From: Melastoma dodecandrum
Lineage: Eukaryota > Streptophyta > Magnoliopsida > Myrtales > Melastomataceae
Direction: 5' to 3'
Assembly: GCA_029817715.1 (NCBI GenBank)
Contig: JARUPY010000271.1
Span: 1,488,001-1,552,000, forward strand
DNA length: 64,000 bases
Shown here: one piece after another, positions 1 through 24,153 of the stretch
How positions within the stretch are numbered: the stretch's first letter is position 1
Layout of the letters: each line of letters begins with the position of its first letter
Translations under genes and position numbers: made by a program
Notes under the pieces: generated by a model
What the model was told of the DNA's origin: nothing
Databases searched by the model: none
What the model saw: only the letters and a program-made list of their open reading frames with translations

Positions 1-4169
<4,169 letters not shown>

Positions 4170-5609
4170 ATTCGATCTGATCACCGTAAGCACCCAGGCG
4201 AGCGGAGTGGGGATCGTAGGATTGGGATCGCCGGATTCGATAGGAGCTGGAGGTTTACGCAGAGACCGGGGTGCACGGAGGCCGGGGAAATGCGGGAAGG
4301 CGTATGCGTATGGAGCTTTTCCAGCTGAAATTATCCCCCAAAGATAGAGACAGAGATAGAGATGCGCTTCTTCTCTTTTCTTTTTTCTACGAAGAAGCTG
4401 CTGTGCCTGGGTCTGTTAGGTCACTTCGGGAACCGAGCGAGATTATCTCAGCAGGCGTAATTGGCATTTGATGACGTGATGTCGCTGGCTCAGACATCAT
4501 CGGAATACGCGGACGATTCCCTGGCCGTATGACTAAAAAGTTTAGGTTAACCCACGTGGCCTTTGTCCTAACCCATCATTTCTTTTCATTTGAACCGGGA
4601 AAAGCATGATGGGCTTTGTTGATAAACGAGAGGCCCATCCACTGACGGGCCAAGCTTAAAAGATTTGCCCTGTATCATTTGGGTCCGTAAGATAAAAAAC
4701 GCATAGTCACATTATCTTCTTCGTCACACATTTATTGGCTCCTTCGTGAACGTTCGAGGTCAAAGATACGCACAGCACAAGTACTTTATTCTACGCAACA
4801 GGGGGATGAAACTCGACCCACACATTCCAGTGTATTGAGATATTGACAACACGTAACGAAATGCATTGACTTCCTCTACGCGGCAGGGCGCGGCCCCTTT
4901 TGAAGGCATTTTGCTCGAGCGACGGATGCTGTTCGAGTATGATAGGTGGAATTCATTCAATGAGTTTGCTCTTGGTGGTTTCGTTCGAATATTTATGTCC
5001 GGACGTGTCGTGTGGTAGCTGGGAATTGAATATCGATTGCCCCCCCTCTCCCCTAAACCCAAAGAAAATCGGGGCTACAAAGTGGAAACATGCCCTCCAC
5101 ATAATTTAAATCCAGAGGATCGGACCCGTCCTTTTAGGTACAGTCGGCGACATTTCGTTGCACGTACGCGAGGGAAAGGCAGGCCGTGCTCATTGGGGCG
5201 CGTTCTTGGAGATGTTATACAGGATTTACGGAGAAGTTAAAGTGGAATGACAGTTATGTAAGAAAAGACATGAACCTTCTTCTTCCATTCCTAATAGCAA
5301 GTCGCATCCCTTGTTTTATTCGGTTCCAAGTCGAGGAGAGTCGTTTACTTTGAGATCCCGAAAATCTCCACGACAGGGAGAGAAACCTTTTCTAGCATTT
5401 ATTTTTGGTTCGTGCTGCTAAGTATCCCAACATGCTTCGCCCTCGTGAGGCTCAGACACGACCACCTGTCAACATCCCTCGTGCTTTCTCACGCGATGTT
5501 TGTCCGAATGTCCCAACTTCATCCTCCTACTACTCCTCCCGCTGGCCAGTCACCATCCCCCTCGGATTCGATTATGGATTTGGGAAGAAGGTTCGCTTTT
5601 TTTTTCCTG
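4170..5609. other. Intergenic: SDH1 promoter side and CYP90B1 3' flank
   Basis: No coding pattern is supported. It holds the 5' flank and probable 5' UTR of SDH1 (about 4170-4500) and downstream sequence of the P450 gene. The short ORFs lack splice or family support. Confidence 0.6.
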
Positions 5610-9120
<3,511 letters not shown>

Positions 9121-9245
9121 TTAGTCCCTTCCTTTGGTCTGCCTTAGCGGTTGGTAGGGAAAGGAGAGGGAAAATTAAAACAGAGAAAAAGAACGAATTG
9201 AATGTAACAAAAATTCAGCCCCCCTGCTGGTCCACGAGAGACATT

Positions 9246-9253
9246 TTTATATA
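9246..9253 (-). promoter_or_regulatory. Probable TATA box of CYP90B1
   Basis: TATATAAA on the minus strand, about 150 bp upstream of the CYP90B1 start codon and in the expected orientation. Position and sequence are the only evidence. Confidence 0.5.
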
Positions 9254-9571
9254 CGCACACACATATCACCACCTCTTCTCCACTGCTCCATTAAAATACT
9301 TATCCAAAAAACTAAATACAACATAAGATTGATACTTGGACAAAAGCACGCCATGGCGTGTCCGAAGATGAAAATCAAGTAGAAAGAAAAGGAAGTGGAG
9401 GTGGGGGAGACTGCATTTATCCGCTCTCCGATTGTTTTAAGTGTCTGGAATCATGGGAACCCCATCGCCCACACGTGAGTTTTTTTTTTATTCTAATTAC
9501 AGTTGAAAGAACAAATTTATGCACGAGCAGTCCTTTTGACCGGCATTTTACATCGAAATAGTCCACTCACA

Positions 9572-9581
9572 CGTGCGCACG
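9572..9581. promoter_or_regulatory. Overlapping BRRE-like elements upstream of CYP90B1
   Basis: CGTGCG at 9572-9577 on the plus strand and again on the minus strand at 9576-9581. These match the brassinosteroid-response element consensus CGTG(T/C)G bound by BZR1, which is known to repress DWF4 in Arabidopsis. They lie about 475 bp upstream of the start codon. Further matches are at 10218-10223 and 10348-10353. Binding here is inferred. Confidence 0.35.
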
Positions 9582-9770
9582 CGACACACCGACGGAAAAA
9601 CAAACGACGCATAAAGATCAGACAAACAACACGTCACGTGATTTAGTTCCGAGATGGGATGATCCCTTCTCTGGAAGAAAGAAACAGGGTTTTGTGCTGT
9701 CCATCACTTTGGATCCAAACATCGGAGGATTAGAGATTTGTTAGAAAGAACGAACCGGGCAACGAAAGTT

Positions 9771-9783
9771 CCCCCCCCCCCCC
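9771..9783. repeat. Poly(C) tract, 13 bases
   Basis: Uninterrupted C run in non-coding DNA, one of several long G/C homopolymers in this window. Confidence 0.95.
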
Positions 9784-10723
9784 GCCGATCAGATCCGCAG
9801 TGGAACGACGCCACGAGCTTTCAGCAGCGCTACTTGGAGCGGAACAAATGGCTTATTTTCTATGCACAATTAACTCGATCCTCCTTGCATTTGTATGCAC
9901 CTTTGTATGCAAAAGTTCCCTACTTTCCCATTTTGGATAAATTGTTGATCTTTTGTATGATAGACTATAATTATCTTTCAATAATATAAATTCCACGTGT
10001 CCTAAAGTTTCTATTAATTCACAAGCAGATTTGGAAACTTATGGTCCTTATCAAAACCCGCCGTTCAAAAGATAAAAGAGAGAAGGAAGATGGAAACACT
10101 AAAAAGAAAAAAAAAACTAATAAAAAATGTTCTGGTTAATTTTCATGGAGGGGTGGACTGACTGACTATTCCTTATATCCATCCTCCTTATTGTATGTGA
10201 AAGACGGGGCAGCCACTCGTGCGGGTGGCCAACAATCCAATGATTGCAAAAACATTAACCTTTTTTCTTCTCTTTTGTTAATCTTCCTCCCACAACCACC
10301 CACCCTCCTACCTCTCCCTCTTAGTCGACTCTGAAGCTCCTACTACACGTGTGGGCTTCGTTTTTGGGGTTTCGGATATTGACAAGACGCGGCACGATTC
10401 ACAGATGGGGTCAGATATCAGGATTGGAAATAATAGAGACTTTAAATAGTTATGAGCAAATGGTATTTATTTATTGCCCACCAACCACCTAAACCCCAAT
10501 GTTTGGCTTTTCTCTCTTTTTCCTCGGTTTTTGGTTAGACCCGGATTTTATCTGTCCAAACCCAATAATAAAATCAAATGACAAAAAAGGACTTCTTTAC
10601 GATAGAAAATGGGAAATAAATTAAAAGAAAAAAGCAAAATAAAAGAGATGAACAGGGTAGGGAAGAAGTCAAAGGCAGGATCTTTCGATAGGACAGACAG
10701 ACTTTTTCTTTTCTTTTTTTTTT

Positions 10724-10756
10724 GGGGGGGTGGGGGGGGGGGGGGGGGGGGGGGGG
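10724..10756. repeat. Poly(G) tract, 7 + 25 G with one T
   Basis: G7-T-G25 directly after a T-rich run. Its length may be affected by assembly error. On the plus strand it is a potential quadruplex former. Confidence 0.95.
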
Positions 10757-11660
10757 TTATTTTCATTACTCCCAACAACAGCTGCCACGGAATGGGGGTG
10801 GGGGTAAGAATTTGATATAAATGTCACGTCCTCCCCCCTCGAGAGATAAATAACTTACCAAATAAAAATGGGGGTGATGCTTAATTTGGGAGCTTAATTA
10901 ATGAATGGTGCGATAAAAGGCGATGGGAAAAGGGAAATGCCGACATTCTTCAGTAAATGAGTACGTAACAAAGAATACAAACACGTGCCAAATGAAGAGG
11001 ATTGTTACTCGATGATAACGTTATTGGGTAACAAAAGTTCGGAAACTGACCTCCTTATTATGAGTCTGAGTCTGTGTCATTACACCCATGCGCTGCTCCG
11101 TAACATGTCCCCATCATCCATCTAATCTCGACGTTTCTCTTCCCCGACCATCTATCTCGTTTGTACGGTTTGTCCCTTTCTTGTTTTAAAAAAATGTTTT
11201 CGTGGGTGGGGAGGCGAGGGGGACAACTCGTCCGATCCTTCTATAGGATGAAACAGTGGCTTTGACTCACAAAAAAACCTCCACCATCCCAAAAAAATGC
11301 AACAAACCGACTAAATTTATTACCCGAGGTCAATAAATGCTGAGATACTGAATTATTATTTGGTCAAAAGGGTGGGGAGATGGGGAGGTGAACTGAGTGT
11401 GCGACGTGATCTTGGCCTGAAGATGGGAATTTTTCTAAGGCCTTGTTATTTTTCCTTGTCACAGGGTAAAAACCAGAGAGAGGTAGAAGTTTGGGAAAAA
11501 AGGATAAATGAACCAATGAATGTTATGCCTCCAGTGATTGCAGACCAACATTATGTTGTCTCCTCCTTGCCCTCGTGACACGCGTTCGGACATTTTCTTT
11601 TTACCCTTTCTGTCGCCATTAGATATTGTGTCGGGTTTCGGGCGATAAGGTGGAGTAGAA

Positions 11661-11675
11661 GGGGGGGGGGGGGGG
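11661..11675. repeat. Poly(G) tract, 15 bases
   Basis: Uninterrupted G run in non-coding DNA. Confidence 0.95.
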
Positions 11676-12742
11676 AACTTTTATCAATCTCCTTTTCCTC
11701 CTACGAGTTTGGCTTTGTGATCGTGTGTAATAATGTCTTAGACAAAGAGTTATATGAATCACGTGTTTTTTGTAATTAAAGGTTTTGATTACACGTCCCC
11801 ACGCTTTGTTCAAAATCTTTACATAAGCACTGACTTACATAACAAAAGTCAGAAAAAAATGTCATTCAGGCTAAATCAAAGGTTCAGGCTTTTAAATCCT
11901 TTACGTTTTGGAGGACTCCTCCTACGAGCCAAAAAAAGAAAAAAAGAAAACCAAGTTGTTGTGGGGGGGAGGTGTGTAATAATTTATACCGCATGACAAA
12001 AAACCTAAGTGTCGAGGAGTTGTTTGGTGTGGCGACAACTTCGGCTTTGGAACCCTTTTCGTTTGCCTGCATGCGCGTTCGATATTCTTCTCGATTGATT
12101 TGTTTTTTGTCCCACTAAAGTTTAGGAAAGAAAATGTTGGTTCAGAGTCAGACCCCTCTAAGCATAATACAGGTATTAAGGAAAATATATGTAAAAATAA
12201 AGGGAGAAGAACAATGATGAGAAGCCTCCCAAATCATTGCTCACGCTCGGCTGGGATCGAAACCCCCCCACTCTCTTTGGTTTTCGATGTTCATGAATAA
12301 AAAGGGAGGATTTCTTGCAGACACCCAATGATGGCATGGCATCCTTCGGCCCCAACACATTCCATCTTTGACCACTCCCTCTATAATTTAAAAAAAAAAA
12401 ACAAATTTTACAAGTAAATTTAATTGCAGGAGTGAGGGGAGGGAGGGGATATTCTAATTTCGGATCCCTTCCCTATTGGAATCGGGCTAAAATGTTCAAC
12501 GTACCACCTAAAGTTTTGATGCTTTGGTCATCCATGATTAGAATCCAGGACAAGAGCTTGGCTACAGCTAATACGGTCGACGCCGGACACTCAGACACCC
12601 GACCCCATCTCCCTCTCCCTCAATTCACGCATCCCGACAAAAGGAGTTCCCGTGCACTGTTGTTACAAGACTTAAGGGCGTTGTTGGGTTCATTATTATG
12701 ACGACGACGACGCTAAACTAACTCTTCATACTGCCACCAGCT

Positions 12743-13348
12743 TCAATTATGAAATCTAACTTGAGATCTCTCGATGCACCAGAGGGCTTCGGCCTCCGTT
12801 TTCCCTTGGTCAGCAGATTCTTCTTCTTCTTGTGTCGTCTCGTAAGGAAGGGGATCGTCCACATCAGGGAACAGGTCATCCGCATTGAGGGAGCACACTG
12901 TGGATGGCCGGAAGAACTTTCAAGAGAAGCATCCCATCAGGAATCAAACATGATAATTACAGTTCCATCAAAAGTCATGATAAATCAGGGCGGGCAAACC
13001 ATAAATGTTTCTCTTTAACTGCAATTCGTGGGCATAACACAGGGATGATGTCAAGTACCAAGAAATAGAAAAAGAAAGATGCCACGTTCTAATCAATGAT
13101 GCGAGTTAGTGTCTCTCACCATGGCTACGTCCTCCTCTTCGTTTTTTTCATGGTGGCTGATTACAGCCCGCAGAAGCCTGAAAAAGAAGAAAAGGCAAAA
13201 TGTTTCATTGTCTGATAGTGGCAGAAGCATCATTAGCCGAGAATTTCGGCACTTTTTGAAAGTCCTAATTGTCCCCCCACCTCCCTCTCGTCTTAATGGC
13301 TCCCAAGTATTGAGAAAGAAACAGAAAGATCCCAACAACCATCCACAT
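12743..13348 (-). CDS. Putative small single-pass membrane protein (99 aa), unrecognised
   Basis: Not recognised. Three consecutive minus-strand segments join with consistent phases through consensus AG/GT borders: 13281-13348 (exon continues to an acceptor at 13354), 13120-13177 and 12743-12916. The product starts MWMVVGIFLFLSQYLGAIKT, a hydrophobic stretch suited to a signal anchor. A basic segment (KTRGRLLR) and a long acidic tail with ADDLFPDVDDPLPYE and a Glu run follow. Topology would be N-out/C-cytosolic by the positive-inside rule. The ATG at 13346-13348 is the first in its exon, but an upstream coding exon could exist in 13.4-15.1 kb, so the N-terminus is uncertain. A second frame is also open across part of the last exon, which lowers confidence. 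Confidence 0.5.
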
Positions 13349-13354
13349 GATGCC

Positions 13355-15129
13355 CTGGTAGGGGACGATTTTAACTTCATTTCCTAGAAAAACTACAGAA
13401 GGAAAAAGCTAAGAATTTTCGGCCACTTCGGCCCTACAATGATCATTGCTAGGTTTGAAGACGCAACACGCACAAGACAACTAGGCTATTTTCCCTGTCC
13501 TATATACTGGATGTGAAAACAATAGAGCCTATACAGAAAAAAGGATAAGGATGCGACAGCTTTTTAACTTTGCTTTAGATTAAATCCTGTTTGTCTAACC
13601 ATGCAGAAAGATTTCAAGGAAAAACAACTTGGAATGCTGCTCTTTCCAGGACAGCCTGATAAAGTATGTTCCCTGAAAATACTACAGTGCATCATACCAT
13701 GCCTTTTGCCTTTTCCAGAAATCAATTGGAAGATTAAGGCACTATATAATGTTACCCCAACGATATCCCAGGAGGGTGCTCTGCATTTCATTCCCCACTA
13801 CTCCTAGGCTTTCAAGACATTAATTTAATAAAAATCTCATCCCCATGAGAAGATCAGGCCAGATTAAAGTGGTCTTTATCTAAATGGAAGTATCATATAA
13901 AAATGAAATCACTTTCTTTGATATCATGAAATAAAATAAAAATAAAAAATGAAAATTCACAGCAACTGAACGTTGTCTAACAGCACTTCAGCCTACTTGC
14001 AGAAATTGCCAAAATGGAGCCAGGCCATTGGATGGAAGTAGGTAACCGATTTTTGTCAGATCTAAACCGAAAATACCATTGCCTTTCCTCGAATGATGCT
14101 GGCTATACTATAGATAACTGTCTACATTTATCAAGTAATAAAGTTCTATGGTCCCGTTAATACAAGAACATGGAAAGAATAATCATACCAGGAAAGCTGG
14201 AAGACAATTCCATATTGCAATCATGCTCATGGGGATCCAAACCAAGACATTACAATCCAGCTAAAACCAGGCTGCCTCCACCAGTATCACATTCACATGC
14301 ATAAGAGACAGACATGTTAAACTAAAAGACGGTTCCAGCACTGGCGAGGAAGCATCACCTTGACTTCTTGTAATCTAAAATCCGACGGGATAGTTAACCG
14401 ATTTAATTCAGCGATTCAAGAATTCCAATTTCTATCCTGTACCATGCTACAGACTTAACGTATTGAAAAGCCAGATAGTCCTCTTGTTTGAACTCGGTGA
14501 AAGAAAGGTGCCATAAATTCATTAATAGAAAACCCTCGTGAGCTGCAAATTGGAGCAAATCTGCATGCTAATGGGGCAAGTATGTTTCTCATTGTGGTTC
14601 ACCATGTCGTGGAACAATATGACCATGGCACGTTGCCCCACCTTTTCTATCTATCTTTAGAAGTAGGGCGAGAGAAACCAATAGAACAAGGGTTAGCTCA
14701 ATTTGCGAATGACCGAGGACTCTTTAGTCTTACTTGGCAAGAGCAGCTAAGAGAGGTTCCTTGGCTTTATTTGGACAGCAGGCCGGGGAGAAGTGCTATT
14801 AGGTTTCAAAAGAAGCCCACACATCAAAATTCAGAATACCATTTTCATTCAGAATTGCCCCATGTGGTAAATTCAGTCAACCCAGTTCACGAAAAGTAAC
14901 TCTGAGGTTTCCATTATCTATAGTTTATCCAGTCTACCCCTTCCATAAAACCATTCAAATTTGCATCTATCAATGGGACCACCAACATAACAGAAGTTCA
15001 TAACTAGCTGCATGAAGCTCTTAATTTGATTACATAGCATGATAGTCCTTGATCATGTCCACTGCTAACAGTCATGTATAGGCAAAATGAAGCATCAGGT
15101 AAAAATGCACCAACTCAACTGAGCAGCCA
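13355..15129. other. AP-3 sigma 3' flank and unresolved sequence
   Basis: About 1.8 kb without a supported exon. The part nearest 15129 is probably AP-3 sigma 3' UTR. The plus-strand ORF at 14582-14899 has no recognisable family or splice context. It could include 5' exons or UTR of the small membrane protein downstream. Confidence 0.5.
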
Positions 15130-16780
15130 TTATCTACTTCGCCAGCCAGATACAGACTTTGGAACGAGTGATATAGCATTCGAGGCAGCCTCTAATCTGC
15201 ATAAATATGGAAGTGCAATCAGTTGACAATACTATTCCAATCAATTTAAAATTCAGTCCCAAGTTTTCCCACTGTAAGAAAAGCAAACACAGAAGGAGTA
15301 AAATACTTTGATATTTCTTCCACGGCTCTCATGATTTCAGCAGAATTAACTTCAAGCACCTGCCCGCCAAATATCATCTCGTCTATTATTGTTTGCATCT
15401 GCAACGACACTGAATATGAATCAGATACGGATAACAGTAGATAACTTTAAAAATAGGCCAATCATTTTATTGAGAAGAGCTACTGTTTAAGATAGTGGTG
15501 TCCAGACAATTGATGTAGCAAGATATCACAGTATAATGATAAAAGGAGGCTTAGTTATTTTTTACCAAAATAATAAAATCAATTTATATTATTAGGTCAT
15601 ATTAACAGGTAGAAAGAAATCGGCAACCAATGGCAAATTACACAACAACCAAGTGTTGTGAGCAAAATATTATGTCGGGTCTGAATTTACAAAAGGAGAC
15701 ACAAAAAGAAAATAAGTACAAAATAATAGTTGAAACCATTAACTAACCTTTTCATAGTTAAAAACAATATCAAGTTCGCAGACGTTCTTGAAGCATTTGT
15801 CCAGTGTTTCCACAAAAACTGAAGAAAAGAAAGTCGAGAGAAAAGAATAATCCCGGTAAACATCCCTTGGAAAATAGTTGCATGTGCTAGGTAGACAAAA
15901 GCATGAAGGACCTAAAAATTACTTTACTCGTAAGAAGTAGGGATAGCATGTACTACCGTAATGTTACATTGTAATCTCTAGCAAATGAAAACCAAAATAC
16001 TATAATCACATTTGGAAAAGAAGAGCTGAAGCTTATCGGTTGCCAAGTAGCGATGGACATCTCATCAGAGATATGACATAATCAGATGAAAATTTCAACT
16101 GGATCATGAAACCATGAAATACTTGGTGGAGCTTAGAATCGATGACAGGGCATACAATCGCGTACCTTGAATTAAGTCAAGCATTGCGAGCTCATTCTCT
16201 GAGCTATCGAACACAAAGACAAAGTACAGAGTGGCAAAATGCTTGTAGACAAGATGACTATCCTGAATAACGACATCACCTAGTCAGGGAACATTTCCAA
16301 AGAATGAATCATCCCGACCAAAGACTCGGAAACTTTTACACGCTCAAAGAAGATATTATACCAAATCAAATCTAATAAATCAGATCTAAGACAAAGCAAC
16401 CCATAAACACTCTTACCGGTCCGAAAATTGAATCCGCCTCCATGAAGTTGCTCACATTCTCCGCTCTGCAACTTAACACTGCTCAAACAAATTCAATCGC
16501 ACAACAGGTAATTAAAAAAAATAAACAGCATGAGAAACAAAGGACAAGAAATTACCGGAGAACACTTTCCTGACCAGCTCCCGCTGCCTGTCAACGGTCT
16601 AGGAACAAAAATCCAGATACAAAACTTATAATGACCAGATATTAAAAACTGCCTCGGCGACTGAATCATCGACGCGAGCGAGCGAGCTAGCCAGAGGGAT
16701 AAGAAACAGGCCTGATGCTCGTAGAATTTCGCGAGACGAGGCTTGCCCTGAGTATTGATCACCATCACAGCCTTGATCAT
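15130..16780 (-). CDS. AP3S: AP-3 complex subunit sigma (clathrin-adaptor small chain)
   Basis: Small subunit of the AP-3 heterotetramer, which sorts cargo from Golgi/endosomes to the vacuole. Seven exons join without a break: 16712-16780, 16556-16598, 16417-16478, 16166-16262, 15748-15818, 15307-15398 and 15130-15196. They give 166 residues, the usual plant AP-3 sigma length. The start MIKAVMVINTQGKPRLAKFYE is the longin-like sigma fold; YFVFVFDSSENELAMLDLIQ and the C-terminal SKLEAASNAISLVPKSV are typical of sigma3. Intron 1 (16599-16711) must use a GC donor (CAG/GCCTGT) to keep frame between FYEHQ and TVDRQ. An upstream in-frame ATG at 16807 would add nine residues but is not conserved in the family. 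Confidence 0.95.
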
Positions 16781-17339
16781 CTCCTCCTCCTCCGCAAGCG
16801 GCCGCAACCGCCGACCTCCGATCGTCCTGTTCGGTGGGGCGGATCAAAACGCCGGACCTGACGGAAGGTTTCTTTCCCCTTCCTTCCGAGAGTCCGACCC
16901 AATGTTGGGCTTTTTAATCAACGGGCCGAAGGTGCAGGCCCATAATACTAGTAGACTGGTCATTGTCCGAAGCCCACCACAACTAGCAAATAACGATAGA
17001 CAATCGGGCAATGTCTCATTGAACCAGAAGCATTCTAGCATTAAAACACTCTTACTGGTCCGGGATAAAAACTAAGGAGAAGCAGCCGGCCATCCCTTTC
17101 ACAGCAAAATGCACAAAATTAAGCTCCCTCCCACAGTTCCAACCCCGTGAAGAAAGATACACAAAAACGACGGAGCCAGGATTGTTCTAGGTGAATGGAA
17201 TCCCTCTCGGGTGGCTTCTTCTACATAAACCCGAATTCACCTCAACTAAAGTTGTTTAATAATAGAATCACCGATGCGAGTGGAAGTCACCTCGAATCAA
17301 AAAGCGAACTGCATCCAGGTTACTCTCCGTGGAAGTTTT
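16781..17339. other. Intergenic: AP-3 sigma promoter and DDM1 3' flank
   Basis: About 560 bp between two minus-strand genes. It should contain the AP-3 sigma promoter and 5' UTR and the DDM1 3' UTR. No further gene seen. Confidence 0.6.
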
Positions 17340-22062
<4,723 letters not shown>

Positions 22063-22739
22063 CAGAACCCTAGAGAAAGGGGAAAACTCACTCCCAACGG
22101 CGTCTACCAAGACACGGACACTGAACAGAAAACCCACAAGGATAGCAGGAAATAAACAGGAGGAGACGAAATGGTTGGCGACGGAAACCCGCAACGCTTC
22201 GACGGCGGAAGATGGAACGTCGCTGAAGCGGAAAGCGAGCCAGCGAAAAAAGACGACCTTTAAATTGTTCGGCGAGGGGGATGGGTTCTGGGCGGGAAAG
22301 TCGTGTTAAAACAATTACCCCCGGGGGTTGTGGTTATTTACGGTCGGAACCCCTGTCCGGAGGAAATGTGTTTGTTTGAGCTGAGTTTGACCGGACCAAC
22401 GCGTCGGATTTTCTCATTTCATTGTTCGGTTTTTTGGGATACAAAGTAAAAAACATTTGAGATGGGGGTAACCGCCTGATGTAAATATGTACACGTGATA
22501 CAAAGGAAAATATGCCCAATAATAATAATAATTATTCAAAACGTGACATCAAAATGTTCAGGTGTTCTGCCGCCACATGCAAGAAACTACATGTATTTAC
22601 GTACACAGTACGTAACGACTTGAGTTTCTTTCTAATATTTTGATTTTACGTAGAGAAAGATGTATGGGATTTCATTAAGCGTTGAGGATGACCGAGAAGA
22701 CGAAACCACTCACCTGAATACAAGCCAAGCGGGGCGCGG
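22063..22739. other. Intergenic: DDM1 promoter and F-box gene 3' flank
   Basis: About 680 bp with DDM1 5' UTR/promoter near 22063-22260 and 3' sequence of the F-box gene. No further gene seen. Confidence 0.6.
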
Positions 22740-24153
22740 CTAATAATCCTCCACAGACACCGGCGGGCACGGCTTTCGTACATCAACCAGGTTGTTGATG
22801 TAAGGCAGATACCTCACGTGATCACCGTTCACTGCCCAGTGGTCGAGAACACAACTCGTCTTTTCTTTCAAGTCATATGCCATCAGCCGCCTGCCGAGAA
22901 GCAACAGCAGGATGTTGTCGTTGGCCAAACCCAGGAAATGGAAGGGCTCCGCCGCCGCAGATTCTACACGGTTTATGTGGAGTTGAACGGTGGCCTTCAA
23001 CCTCATGTCCAAATCCCCATAAATTAGAATGTAACGGTTGCCCGATCCATCCTCCCTTGGCTCGAGATAACACAATTCTCCACCAAGTTTCGCTAAAGCG
23101 CAGGAAGGACCAAAACCCACTGGCAGCTTCATTATCCCAAACTCCTCATTCCTCACGTCAAACATGAGTACGAAACCCGAGTCAACCATCCAATAGACAC
23201 AACTTTCCCTATAGAAGCTGTTGCCAACCAAGTTCCCGTCTTGAAGCTCCGGGCACACGTCCGTGATGTGCCTCCACGAGTCCGTCCTCGAGGAGTAAAT
23301 CTCAAAAACAATGAACTCTGAATCTGGTTGAGGAATCACACAGACAATCTGGAAGTTTGCTCTGAAATTGAACACGCCAACATCCAGAACGAGGCCAACG
23401 GCTGTTTTGGACACGTGATGGAAGTTTGGATTCGGGAGTCTCCATTGTTTCTTGGTCACAGGGTTGCATACATAGTAGCAGCTTGTTTCTAGCCCGCGGC
23501 AGCAAAGCAAGCCGTTGTGACTGGCTAGAATGATTACTTGTTCGGGTAGAAACCTGAGAGAGGTGTCCGGAACCCCATGCGCACGCCTGTTGAGCCCTGT
23601 GAACGAAGTCTTGCCGTAGGGTAAGCTGGTGAAGACTCCTGAGATACCTTGAAATTCCAGAGCCTGCCTGTGAGCAAAGAAGGGATTGGCAATCCACTTA
23701 TCCCACGCTTTGCACACTGCTCTGAAGCGGCAAAGAGATTTTGCCGGGAGGAAAGGAAGGACGCGGTCTTTCACGATGTCTTGTAACGTTGGCGCAGGTG
23801 GTCGATCCTTGTGGATAACGACATCTCTAAGGCCTCTTTTTCTCTCGAGAGAAAAAAATTCGGAAATAAAGTCTTCCAGCTGAAAGTCCAAAAGAAACAT
23901 AGAGAAGCTGAATAAAGTCAACAATCTGAAGAACACAAATGAATCTCCTCTAACTAAAGATAGAGATTAATCACACCATGTCTGCATCATCCATATCTGA
24001 ACCTGAAGACGAATAACCCGGTACGAATGAAGCAGGCAAATCATGAGTAGGAAGAACGTCCCTTTCAGGCTTCAGGAAATCATCAACAATGTCCCACGAG
24101 TCATCAGAATCAATAAAAAAATAACCATCTTCGATAGCCGTAGTGTCAGCCAT
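22740..24153 (-). CDS. F-box protein with C-terminal beta-rich (kelch/FBA-like) domain
   Basis: Likely substrate adaptor of an SCF ubiquitin ligase. Two exons, 23977-24153 and 22740-23879, join in phase 0 (donor GTGTGA, acceptor CAG) to give 438 residues. Residues 1-59 form an acidic leader (MADTTAIEDGYFFIDSDDSW). The F-box is about 90-130 (LPFLPAKSLCRFRAVCKAW). The rest resembles plant F-box-associated domains, with strands such as HNGLLCCRG, VCNPVTKKQWRLP and YSSRTDSWR. The substrate is unknown. It resembles the Arabidopsis At5g49610 type, from memory. Exon 1 rests on splice logic only, as the leader is not a known domain. Confidence 0.85.

Noticed and set aside
14582..14899. 105-codon plus-strand ORF in the AP-3 sigma 3' flank
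   Set aside because: No family resemblance and no splice or promoter context; may be UTR or intron of minus-strand genes.
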